Shown: positions 1-6,065, counted from the first letter of the stretch. The stretch: DNA of 6,298 nt from Desulfobulbaceae bacterium UBA2213 (GCA_002327225.1 DCUN01000176.1:1-6298), one strand, 5' to 3'. Numbers and translations: made by a program. The notes: generated by a model from the letters alone, not told the origin.

Positions 1-390
1 GTAAATATTGCTCAGCTCCTTGATCTTCTCCAGTTCAGCCTGATCTTTCTGGGCCAGCAGCTCTTCAGTCGTCTGTTGAAGCTTCTTTAACGCTTGTATT
101 TTTTTATCCAGTTGCTCAAATTTCCTATCGACCTCTTGCTCAAGGGTCTTTAGTTCCTTTTCCCTATCGGCTAATACTTTTATTTTTTCCTGTAAGCCGG
201 TCCTCTCCTTTTCAAGGGTAGAATAAAGCCTGCGTTCTTCTACAGAGGAGTAAGACTTTTCCTGAGGGACTTGCGTATCTTCTGATGGTTGGGTCTCTTT
301 TTTCTCCTCCACTCCCTTCGATGCGCTTGGATAAAGAAAGGTTGCCAGGGGGACGCAGATCAGGAGGAGGATAAAGACTATTTTTTTCAT
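1..390 (-). CDS. MotE/YlxF-like membrane-anchored coiled-coil flagellar protein (3' end outside window)
   Basis: The first 130 residues of a protein that runs off the low-coordinate edge are visible. It starts MKKIVFILLLICVPLATF: a short basic tip and a hydrophobic segment at about residues 4-20, which is a signal anchor or signal peptide. A polar linker (about 22-48) follows, then a strongly charged, heptad-like coiled coil from about 50 to 125, rich in E, K, Q and L. The last visible residues (ELEKIKELSNIY) look like the lead-in to the MgtE-N-like domain of MotE/YlxF proteins, where an L-x-x-IY motif precedes the helical domain. In Bacillus the equivalent gene, ylxF, follows fliJ; in alphaproteobacteria MotE is a periplasmic chaperone of stator component MotC. 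The ATG at 390 is the only candidate start, because the upstream frame meets a stop within about 14 codons with no ATG, GTG or TTG. No good Shine-Dalgarno is visible. It lies 36 nt after fliJ. Family assignment is likely but the diagnostic domain lies outside the window. Confidence 0.72.
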   Translation of the reverse strand, partial: MKKIVFILLLICVPLATFLYPSASKGVEEKKETQPSEDTQVPQEKSYSSVEERRLYSTLEKERTGLQEKIKVLADREKELKTLEQEVDRKFEQLDKKIQALKKLQQTTEELLAQKDQAELEKIKELSNIY

Positions 391-426
391 AATGGAGTCG
401 TGGAGGTGAAGGTTACTCGTCGTTTA

Positions 427-858
427 TCATCTGTCGTGAAAGATGACGGCGATCTCGTCAAGGGTGGCAGTCTCTTTCTGGTTCAGGTATTGCCGCCAGG
501 ATTCATCTTGTTTTTGTTGCAGGGTCTCCATTATCTTTCGCTCTTTACTCTTGCTGATCAAGTGTTCCTGGGCGCGGCTCACCCCTTCTTTTTTTTTTTT
601 CAGGAGGGCTTGCAATGTGAGTACCTGCTTTTCAATCAGGGTAATCCGTTGCTCGAACTGTGCGAGTTTGACCACTTCAATTCCCAGTTGTTGCTCTCTG
701 CTGAAGGCCTCAATCAGGGCTGCCAGAATCGATTTTTCTCCCTGGAGTTGATGGTGGGCTTCATCTTCTTCTTGCCGTGCCTTGACCAGGCGGTAAATGG
801 CCTGTTCTTCGAGGCTTTTTCGGTGTTTGAGCACTGTGTCCAGCGTAAAGGGCTTCAT
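427..858 (-). CDS. fliJ: Flagellar export protein FliJ
   Basis: A 143-residue, almost wholly helical and charged protein, close to the usual FliJ length of about 147. FliJ is the central stalk of the export ATPase: it sits in the FliI hexamer like the gamma subunit of F1, contacts the FlhA gate and helps recycle export chaperones. The N-terminus MKPFTLDTVLKHRKSLEEQA is typical of the family, as is the C-terminal stretch from W121 to the DEIA motif (residues 134-137). Residues 10-125 should form a two-helix antiparallel coiled coil. The ATG at 858 is the only start: an in-frame stop lies near 893 with no ATG, GTG or TTG between. There is no recognisable Shine-Dalgarno. The gene is 226 nt from fliI, unlike the tight packing of the other genes. 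K87-K90 are coded by twelve consecutive A residues (see findings). Confidence 0.93.
   Translation of the reverse strand: MKPFTLDTVLKHRKSLEEQAIYRLVKARQEEDEAHHQLQGEKSILAALIEAFSREQQLGIEVVKLAQFEQRITLIEKQVLTLQALLKKKKEGVSRAQEHLISKSKERKIMETLQQKQDESWRQYLNQKETATLDEIAVIFHDR
589..600 (-). repeat. Homopolymeric A12 tract inside fliJ
   Basis: Twelve consecutive T on the plus strand, read as AAA AAA AAA AAA in fliJ, encode K87-K90. A tract of this length in a coding region is prone to replication slippage and RNA polymerase slippage. One extra A gives a stop after about 104 residues and one fewer gives a stop after about 92, so either change removes the C-terminal helix and the conserved DEIA region. Confidence 0.9.
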
Positions 859-890
859 TACATTACGAAGTATGAATTGAGTAATTTTGA

Positions 891-896
891 ATTATA
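891..896 (-). promoter_or_regulatory. Possible -10 hexamer for a fliJ promoter
   Basis: Minus-strand TATAAT, a perfect match to the sigma-70 -10 consensus, lies 32 nt before the fliJ start codon. The best sequence at the expected -35 position is an AT-rich TTTTTA-like stretch at about 914-919, which is a poor match to TTGACA. In AT-rich DNA such a hexamer can occur by chance. It is plausible because fliJ is separated from fliI by a structured spacer and may need its own transcription start. Confidence 0.25.
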
Positions 897-918
897 ACTT
901 GTGGAGTGTGATTTAAAA

Positions 919-1070
919 ATATATGAGGTTCTTGCAAAATAACGAATTACGTCCAACACCTTTCACCCTGTGGAGGTAGAAATCCCTACCCTGCGGAATG
1001 TACAAAAATGGATTTCCGATAAGAGAACTTGGGAATGACATCTCCCTTATTATGTAAAAACCTCATATGT
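919..1070. repeat. Long imperfect inverted repeat; MITE-like element or structured RNA
   Basis: The arms at 919-942 and 1047-1070 are inverted complements with only two mismatches and two G-T wobbles. They include a perfect 10-bp core, ATATGAGGTT (921-930) against AACCTCATAT (1059-1068), and a perfect 5-bp block, AATAA (938-942) against TTATT (1047-1051). The dinucleotide TA lies just outside TGAGGTT on the left (922-923) and just outside AACCTCA on the right (1066-1067), as expected for a Tc1/mariner/IS630-type target duplication. The interior carries the hairpin GGTAG-N6-CTACC (975-990) and an imperfect hairpin at 1012-1036. There is no transposase frame, so a non-autonomous miniature element or remnant fits. 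The alternative is a large intercistronic RNA structure. Copy number elsewhere in the genome would decide. Confidence 0.5.
975..990. repeat. Small hairpin inside the fliI-fliJ spacer
   Basis: GGTAG (975-979) and CTACC (986-990) pair around a 6-nt loop. On the transcribed minus strand no U-run follows, so it is not an intrinsic terminator. GAAATCC (979-985) could alternatively pair with GGATTTC (1010-1016), so two competing folds exist within the larger inverted repeat. Confidence 0.5.
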
Positions 1071-1084
1071 AAAGTAATTCGTAA

Positions 1085-2449
1085 TTACCTATTGCCCTGG
1101 TCTTTTCCCCTGCGGTCTCTTTTTTGCTGGTCATCATCCTTTCTGCCGCTGAGCAAATCGCCGAGTTCCTCAATGGTCTGTTTCAACGGGGTGGACTCGT
1201 TAATATCCTGTTGCAGAAAATCATTGATGGCATCTATCTTGGTGATGGCATAGTCAATTTTAGGATTAGAGCCTTTGGCGTAGGCACCTATATTGATGAG
1301 ATCTTCTGCCTCCTTGTAGGTTGCCAGGATGGTTCTGGCTTGACCGGCGAGTTCCAGGTGACGGGAGGAGACGATATCCCGCATTACCCGGCTGGCTGAG
1401 CCCAGAATATCGATGGCTGGATAATGATTTTTAGCGGCAATGGCCCGGGAGAGGACAATGTGGCCATCGAGTATGGAACGCACTGAGTCGGCGACAGGTT
1501 CTGTCATATCGTCTCCATCAACCAGCACAGTGTAGAGCCCGGTGATTGATCCTTTGTTGTTGAAGCGGCCGGCGCGTTCCAGGAGTTTTGGCAGGGTGGC
1601 AAAAACGGAGGGAGTATAGCCTTTCGTTGTGGGCGGTTCGCCAACGGCCAGGCCGATTTCTCGCATGGCCATGGCAAAGCGGGTGACGGAGTCCATCATC
1701 AACAGGACATTCTTGCCCTGATCACAAAAGAATTCGGCAATAGCAGTGGCCACAAAGGCCCCGCGCATCCGTAGCAGTGGAGACTGATCCGAGGTGACAA
1801 CCACGATCACCGAGCGGGCCAGGCCTTCTGTCCCCAGATCGCGTTCGATAAACTCCCGGACCTCACGTCCACGCTCACCGATCAGGGCGATGACATTGAC
1901 ATCTGCCCTGGCGTATCTGGCCATCATGCCCAGGAGCACACTCTTGCCAACACCTGATCCGGCCATAATCCCCAGGCGCTGACCCATGCCGCAGGTGGTA
2001 AGGGCGTTGATGGAGCGGATGCCAAGATCCATGGCTTCGGATATGTTTGTTCTTTGCATCGGTCCGGGTGGCAGGGAGTAAATCGGTTTTTCATGGGTCA
2101 GCAGAGGGACAGGGAGTCCGTCAAGGGGGTGTCCCATGGTATCGATGACTCGTCCCAGCAGGGTATTTCCCACCTGGATGGTAGCACTGTCCTTGATGAC
2201 CCTGATCCGGCTGCCTGGCCCTAAGCCTCGTAACTCACCGAGGGGCATGAGAAGGGCGCGTGATTCCTTGAAGCCGACGACCTCGGCCAGCACGACGTCG
2301 CTGCCCTTCTTCAGCGGGGTGAGTTCACACAGTGAGCCAATAGAGGCTGTAGGGCAGTATCCTTCGACGACAAGTCCGACAATCTTTGTGACTTTTCCCC
2401 ATACTTTTATGGGGTTAAGGTTGGCTATGGCAGAGGAGGCAGAGGTCAT
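1085..2449 (-). CDS. fliI: Flagellum-specific export ATPase FliI
   Basis: 454 residues, the usual length for FliI. It is an F1-beta-like ATPase that forms a hexamer at the cytoplasmic mouth of the flagellar type III export apparatus and helps unfold and load substrates. Seen directly: an N-terminal beta-barrel region (about 15-95); Walker A GSGVGKS at 164-170 with K169; the GERGREV motif at 191-197 holding the likely catalytic glutamate; Walker B VLLMMDS at 248-254 with D253; and the family-typical GYTPSVFATLPKLLERAG at 277-294. A C-terminal helical domain follows and ends in a basic, charged tail (about 434-454). The start at 2449 is the only ATG in a suitable place, 14 nt after the fliH stop. 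Its nearest Shine-Dalgarno-like AAGG is 12 nt upstream, which is long, so translation probably depends on coupling to fliH. All key ATPase residues are present. Confidence 0.98.
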   Translation of the reverse strand: MTSASSAIANLNPIKVWGKVTKIVGLVVEGYCPTASIGSLCELTPLKKGSDVVLAEVVGFKESRALLMPLGELRGLGPGSRIRVIKDSATIQVGNTLLGRVIDTMGHPLDGLPVPLLTHEKPIYSLPPGPMQRTNISEAMDLGIRSINALTTCGMGQRLGIMAGSGVGKSVLLGMMARYARADVNVIALIGERGREVREFIERDLGTEGLARSVIVVVTSDQSPLLRMRGAFVATAIAEFFCDQGKNVLLMMDSVTRFAMAMREIGLAVGEPPTTKGYTPSVFATLPKLLERAGRFNNKGSITGLYTVLVDGDDMTEPVADSVRSILDGHIVLSRAIAAKNHYPAIDILGSASRVMRDIVSSRHLELAGQARTILATYKEAEDLINIGAYAKGSNPKIDYAITKIDAINDFLQQDINESTPLKQTIEELGDLLSGRKDDDQQKRDRRGKDQGNR

Positions 2450-2463
2450 TGTCAGGGGTTGCC

Positions 2464-3288
2464 TTATGGCTCTCCGGGGAAAAAGGTGGCGTCAATATTG
2501 TCTGATTGCAGGGTCTCTTGTATAACCTGCAACTGGCTGCCAATTGTGGCATCAATGGAACAGTTGACTGATTCCAGAAGGCAGCCGCCGCGATCAACAG
2601 TACTGTCTGCCATGAGGACGATGTTTTCCAGGCCGCTGATTTCATCGATGATTTCTTTTTTCTTGCTCTTCAGGGCTTCCAGATCTTTCGGGTTCACTCG
2701 AATCTGGAACTCTTCAGATTTGACTGCCAGATGAATAGCGTCTTTAAGAGTGGCTACAATGGTTTCGCTCTGTTCTTTTATTGAGTGACGGATAATCTTT
2801 TCCGCTATCTTCATGACCATGGCATGCATTTCACTTATATTGTTCAGCAATATGGTTTCATGGAGATTGGTCAGCTGTTCACAGGCGGCACGCAATGTGT
2901 CGGCGCTGGTTCCAAAATCTTCATCTGCCTGCCTTCTTCCTTCAAGCACACCTTCGGAAAAGGCCTTTGTGTGAATCAACTGCAGGTCAATGGCCGGGAT
3001 GGGCGTTTGGCCCCCCTCTTCTTCTGCTCCTGGGGGGATATCAGCGGAAAGGCTATTCTCTTTGTCTGCAAGTTCTTCGGATGGCAAAGATTGTTTGTCG
3101 GGAGTTATATCGGAGATTCTTCTGCTCCGATCGGTTTTGTCAGGGGTAAATGTTCCACTGTCTCCGCTCCGGGATGGATGTGCCGTAACCATCTCCTGCC
3201 AGACCGGTTCAGGAGGAAGACCCTGACGGGGCAGAATCTGTTCCGGCACAAATGAAGCAGTATCCTTGTAAACTTTAGACAAGCTCAT
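2464..3288 (-). CDS. fliH: Flagellar assembly protein FliH (export ATPase regulator)
   Basis: 274 residues, somewhat longer than the roughly 230 of enteric FliH. FliH is a dimeric peripheral stalk that binds the FliI N-terminus, restrains its ATPase and tethers it to the C-ring protein FliN. Residues 1 to about 100 are polar, rich in P, S, D and E and probably disordered; W30 may serve as the FliN-binding aromatic. A short GxxxG-type helix follows (G113, G117, then A121 and G126). A long helix runs to about 190. The C-terminal FliI-binding domain shows the family pattern: IRVNPKDLEALK (196-207), then the GGC motif (234-236) and the SIDATIGSQL stretch (244-253). The residue before SIDA is C243. 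The start at 3288 overlaps the end of fliG by 14 nt and has a strong GGAGG 5 nt upstream. Confidence 0.95.
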   Translation of the reverse strand: MSLSKVYKDTASFVPEQILPRQGLPPEPVWQEMVTAHPSRSGDSGTFTPDKTDRSRRISDITPDKQSLPSEELADKENSLSADIPPGAEEEGGQTPIPAIDLQLIHTKAFSEGVLEGRRQADEDFGTSADTLRAACEQLTNLHETILLNNISEMHAMVMKIAEKIIRHSIKEQSETIVATLKDAIHLAVKSEEFQIRVNPKDLEALKSKKKEIIDEISGLENIVLMADSTVDRGGCLLESVNCSIDATIGSQLQVIQETLQSDNIDATFFPGEP

Positions 3289-4279
3289 CGCCGCCTCCAG
3301 ATCCTAGCACCAGCTTGCCTTCTTCCTGAAGTTTCATGGCGATCTTGACGATGGTCTGCTGCATGATTTCGACCTCAGACAGTCTGACTGGCCCCATGGC
3401 CTCAAGATCATCCCGGATCATGTCGGCAGCGCGAGAGGACATGTTGGCAAAAATCTTCTCCTTCATTTCGTCTGACGCTGTCTTCAGAGCCAATGTAAGG
3501 GAATCGTTACTGATTTCACGAAGAATCATCTGCAGTGAGCGACCGTCGAGTGCTACCAGATTTTCAAAGGTGAACATTCGTTTGCGGATCTCCTCTGCCA
3601 TGTCCGGATCTGTCTGTTCTATGGTATCGAGGATATCTATCTCCATACTGTTTTGCAGATGGTCGAGCAGGTCCACAACCTTATCCAGGCCACCCACCTG
3701 TTTCTGCTTTTTGCCGACGACCAGGCCAATTTCACGATGCAGGGCATCTTCAATGCGTGTGATAACATCAGGCGATACTTTTTCAATCTTGGCGATACGG
3801 TAGATCACATCGGCCCGTACCTCTTCAGGAAGATTGGTGAGGATTTCACTGGCATGTTCCACATGTTGGGTGGACAGGACCAGGGCCATGGTCTGGGGGT
3901 GTTCTTTTTCAAGCAGTCCGGCAACCATCTTGGGGTGCATCAGGGCAATAGTCTCCAGGGGGCGAGACTCGGTGCCTGAGACAAATTGCTCCATCAGTTC
4001 AGCAATACGTTCATCGGAACCTGCAGCTGCAATGGCCTTTTTGGCAAAATCGGCGCCTTTGACAAAAAGACCGGCAAGTTCTTGCTGCGTTTCGGTATAA
4101 ATGGCAAAGACCTTGTCTTTTATGCTCTTGGGGATATGGTCAATGGTGGCCATGGTTCGGGTTACCTGACGAATCTCATCGTCTGACAGCTCCTGGAATA
4201 CCTTGGCTGTGGCTTCTTCACCTAGACAGATGAGCAGGACTGCTGCTTTGTTGAGTCCGGTAAGGGTTTTGATACTCAT
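3275..4279 (-). CDS. fliG: Flagellar motor switch protein FliG
   Basis: 334 residues, full length. FliG forms the top of the C ring, binds FliF through its N-terminal domain and FliM through its middle domain, and meets the stator with its C-terminal domain to produce torque. The middle-domain EHPQT motif is at 126-130 and the MFTFENL hinge motif is at 235-241. By register with E. coli FliG (K264, R281, D288, D289, R297), the charged torque-helix residues here are K266, R283, D290, D291 and R299, so all are conserved and the motor should be functional. The tail is glycine-rich (GSGGGDELV). The start at 4279 lies 3 nt after the fliF stop and has AAGGA 6 nt upstream inside the fliF end. The last 14 nt overlap fliH, and the Gly codons of the tail supply the fliH ribosome-binding site. 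Confidence 0.98.
   Translation of the reverse strand: MSIKTLTGLNKAAVLLICLGEEATAKVFQELSDDEIRQVTRTMATIDHIPKSIKDKVFAIYTETQQELAGLFVKGADFAKKAIAAAGSDERIAELMEQFVSGTESRPLETIALMHPKMVAGLLEKEHPQTMALVLSTQHVEHASEILTNLPEEVRADVIYRIAKIEKVSPDVITRIEDALHREIGLVVGKKQKQVGGLDKVVDLLDHLQNSMEIDILDTIEQTDPDMAEEIRKRMFTFENLVALDGRSLQMILREISNDSLTLALKTASDEMKEKIFANMSSRAADMIRDDLEAMGPVRLSEVEIMQQTIVKIAMKLQEEGKLVLGSGGGDELV
3294..3300 (-). promoter_or_regulatory. Ribosome-binding site of fliH inside fliG
   Basis: Minus-strand CTGGAGG ends 5 nt before the fliH ATG at 3288. It lies within the glycine-rich 3' end of fliG, so ribosomes finishing fliG pass directly over it. This is the best Shine-Dalgarno in the window and supports the 3288 start. 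Confidence 0.85.
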
Positions 4280-4282
4280 CGT

Positions 4283-5899
4283 TTATCCTTCTTGTATCCA
4301 GCTTTTGATAATATAGGCTGTTGGAACCTGGTTTCTGGCGATCTCCTGGCGCAGGTGCAGAATCATTTCATCAGGGAGCAATTCCGGCAAAGGTTCTTCG
4401 ACATCCGGAGGAGCGGTCTGCTCCCGTTCCAATTCCGCTATGGTCTTGTTATACTGGGTCACTTCTCCCTTCATTGTTTTGATCAGAGGCCGGATCAGGA
4501 GAAAGTAAAAGAACAGTGTGCCGAGAGCAATCAGTCCATATTTTATGAAAGGGAGATATTCATACAACAACTTGGCCGGGGCTGCCTCAGCTATGATAGA
4601 ATCTTTTGGGGCCTCGGTAAAAGGCATGGAGACAATATTAATATTGTCTCCCCGTTCTTTTACCAGTCCCAGAGCGCTTGCGACCATGGTTTCCAGGGCC
4701 TTGAGTTCTTCTTCGCTCCGCGCTTGGGTGGTGGCCGGTTCCTGCTCATTGCCGGGGATGATCTTGTCCGCCACCAGGATGGAGACAGAGAGTTTGGTGA
4801 CGCCGCCGACAGGGTTTACGGTTTTGCTGATTGTCTTGCTTATTTCATAGTTGGTTGTGCGTGATGTTTTACTGGCGCTGGGAACGTCGTTTTTCTTGTT
4901 AGCCTCGTCCCCATCCAGGTTCGATTCAACACCTGGAACACCACCACTGCTTTGAGTGCTGCTTGCTTCCTCCTGCAGTTGTTCACTGCGAACAACCGGG
5001 TCATCTCCATCAAAGAGTTCCTGGGTTTTTTCAACTTTGGCAAACTCCAGAGTTGCTGTTACCCTGACCATGGAGTTGTCAGCACCCAGGGTCTTGTCCA
5101 GGAGCTCCAGGGCCCTGGACTCCATCCGGTGTTCTACTTCCTGCTGAAAGGTAAGCATATCAAGAGAGACATTCTGGTCGGAACGCTCTTTTTCGCTGCT
5201 GCTTAAAACCTTTCCGGATGCATCGATGACCTTGACATCTTCAGGGTTGAGACCGGTTACTGAGCCTGCCACCAGATGGATGATACCCTGAACCTGATCT
5301 TTATCCAATGTTCTGCCAGAAATAAGGGTAACTATAATTGAGGCGGTTGCCAGTTTCTGCTGGTTTTCAAAGAGGCGTTTTTCCGGCAGGGCCAGATGGA
5401 CTCGGGTGGCCTCAACCGGGGCTAAGGAGGTGATGGTTCTGGCGAGTTCGCCCTGCAGGGCCCGTGTGTAATTCACCTTCTGGACAAAGTCGGTCAGGGC
5501 AAAACTCTGTTTGTCGAATATCTCAAATCCTACCCCACCGCCTGTCGGCAGGTCGCTTGCTGCAAGATCGAGACGGGTTTCATACAGCTTGTCCGCTGGT
5601 ATCCAGATATTCTTACCATTGTTTTTTAGCTGATAAGGGATTTTCTGTCCCTTCAGCCAGTTGACGACAGAGCCGGCATCGGCTTCACTCAGGTTGGCAT
5701 AGAGGAGCTGGTGCGCGGCTGTCTGTGATTGGATGATGATGACCGCAAACAGAGCGATAGAGATGAGGGCAACTCCACCGAGGGCTATCTTCCGGGAAAG
5801 AGGCCATTCGTTAATCAGTGTCAAAAGGTTTTTACGCTCAGGAGTGTCCATTCGAGCTGTATCCCTGTTGAGTGGTGACGCCATGTTTTCATCTACCAT
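4283..5899 (-). CDS. fliF: Flagellar MS-ring protein FliF
   Basis: 538 residues, typical of FliF (about 520-570). Many copies build the MS ring in the inner membrane around the export gate. Transmembrane helix 1 is at about 37-56 and helix 2 at about 452-469. Between them lie the periplasmic ring-building motifs: RBM1 (about 63-110), RBM2 (about 130-225, including the conserved ALQGELARTI at 147-156) and RBM3 (about 240-425). RBM3 is interrupted by a polar, low-complexity stretch (about 295-350). The cytoplasmic tail is acidic and proline-rich (495-510) and ends in a helix (about 512-536, NQVPTAYIIKSWIQE) that should dock on the FliG N-domain. The start at 5899 has GGGA 7 nt upstream. A second Met, codon 6, is also possible. 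The stop is 3 nt before fliG. Confidence 0.98.
   Translation of the reverse strand: MVDENMASPLNRDTARMDTPERKNLLTLINEWPLSRKIALGGVALISIALFAVIIIQSQTAAHQLLYANLSEADAGSVVNWLKGQKIPYQLKNNGKNIWIPADKLYETRLDLAASDLPTGGGVGFEIFDKQSFALTDFVQKVNYTRALQGELARTITSLAPVEATRVHLALPEKRLFENQQKLATASIIVTLISGRTLDKDQVQGIIHLVAGSVTGLNPEDVKVIDASGKVLSSSEKERSDQNVSLDMLTFQQEVEHRMESRALELLDKTLGADNSMVRVTATLEFAKVEKTQELFDGDDPVVRSEQLQEEASSTQSSGGVPGVESNLDGDEANKKNDVPSASKTSRTTNYEISKTISKTVNPVGGVTKLSVSILVADKIIPGNEQEPATTQARSEEELKALETMVASALGLVKERGDNINIVSMPFTEAPKDSIIAEAAPAKLLYEYLPFIKYGLIALGTLFFYFLLIRPLIKTMKGEVTQYNKTIAELEREQTAPPDVEEPLPELLPDEMILHLRQEIARNQVPTAYIIKSWIQEG
4286..4292 (-). promoter_or_regulatory. Ribosome-binding site of fliG
   Basis: Minus-strand AGAAGGA overlaps the last codons of fliF and ends 6 nt before the fliG ATG. 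The close spacing argues for translational coupling of the MS-ring and rotor proteins. Confidence 0.75.
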
Positions 5900-5900
5900 G

Positions 5901-5916
5901 AAAAAATCCCTTTTTT
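5901..5916 (-). promoter_or_regulatory. fliF ribosome-binding site flanked by A6 and T6
   Basis: On the minus strand the order is A6, GGGA, T6, then C and the ATG. The GGGA (5907-5910) is the Shine-Dalgarno, 7 nt from the start at 5899. The flanking A6 and T6 could pair, with GGGA in the loop, but six A-U pairs are weak. Confidence 0.65.
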
Positions 5917-5934
5917 CAATCTGTTAACCTTGAA

Positions 5935-5969
5935 TCTTTATGATTGTTCAGCATAAATAATCATAAAGA
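5935..5969. repeat. Perfect 11-bp dyad between fliE and fliF
   Basis: TCTTTATGATT (5935-5945) and AATCATAAAGA (5959-5969) are exact inverted complements around a 13-nt spacer. The stem can extend inward through three more pairs (one of them a G-U), leaving a 7-nt loop. No U-run follows in the transcribed direction, so it is not an intrinsic terminator. It could be a protein operator or an mRNA processing or stability hairpin, 36 nt upstream of the fliF start. Confidence 0.6.
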
Positions 5970-6065
5970 GTTGTAGTGTGAATTTTTTTTTCGCGTAGAG
6001 AAGCCGGGAGTATTCTTTTTTGCTCTTCCCAGCGACTTGCGTAAGATCATTCTTCAACTCTTGCA

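Larger units (their letters stand above)
859..1084. other. fliI-fliJ intergenic region, 226 bp, no gene seen
   Basis: This AT-rich spacer holds no open frame that I can support. It contains the long inverted repeat at 919-1070 with two smaller internal hairpins, an ideal -10-like hexamer at 891-896, and a short palindrome at 1074-1088 (GTAATT-CGT-AATTAC) that overlaps the fliI stop codon. The other gene junctions from fliF to fliI are within 14 nt or overlap, so the length of this spacer is out of character and suggests inserted DNA. Confidence 0.85.
5900..6065. other. fliE-fliF intergenic region, 166 bp, no gene seen
   Basis: No open frame is supported here. The region contains the dyad at 5935-5969, a T9 tract (5983-5991, A9 on the transcribed strand) and the fliF ribosome-binding site. 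I found no convincing sigma-54 (GGC-N9-TTGC) or sigma-28 (TAAA-N15-GCCGATAA) promoter on the minus strand. In many flagellar operons fliE and fliF are closer, so this spacer may carry an internal control point. Confidence 0.75.

Noticed and set aside
289..897. A 202-codon open frame on the plus strand opposite fliJ and the start of the MotE-like gene
   Set aside because: It is antisense to two well-supported genes, has a composition reflecting reversed Lys/Glu codons (runs of Phe and Leu), no ribosome site and no recognisable family.
1015..1022. TCCGATAA on the plus strand, similar to the sigma-28 -10 element
   Set aside because: No TAAA at the required 15-nt spacing (996-999 reads GAAT), and it would drive transcription antisense to fliI.
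919..1070. Long inverted repeat as an intrinsic terminator after fliI
   Set aside because: The arms are AT-rich and over 100 nt apart, and only a five-U run follows on the minus strand; this does not match a compact GC-rich terminator stem.
2785..3255. A 156-codon plus-strand frame opposite fliH
   Set aside because: FliH is clearly supported on the other strand by family motifs and coupling; the plus-strand product shows no coherent domain.
4292..4864. A 190-codon plus-strand frame opposite the fliF 3' half
   Set aside because: It is a shadow of fliF, which has complete domain architecture on the minus strand.
5983..5991. T9 tract on the plus strand as a terminator tail
   Set aside because: It lies 13 nt beyond the nearest hairpin and on the non-transcribed strand, with no plus-strand gene ending there.
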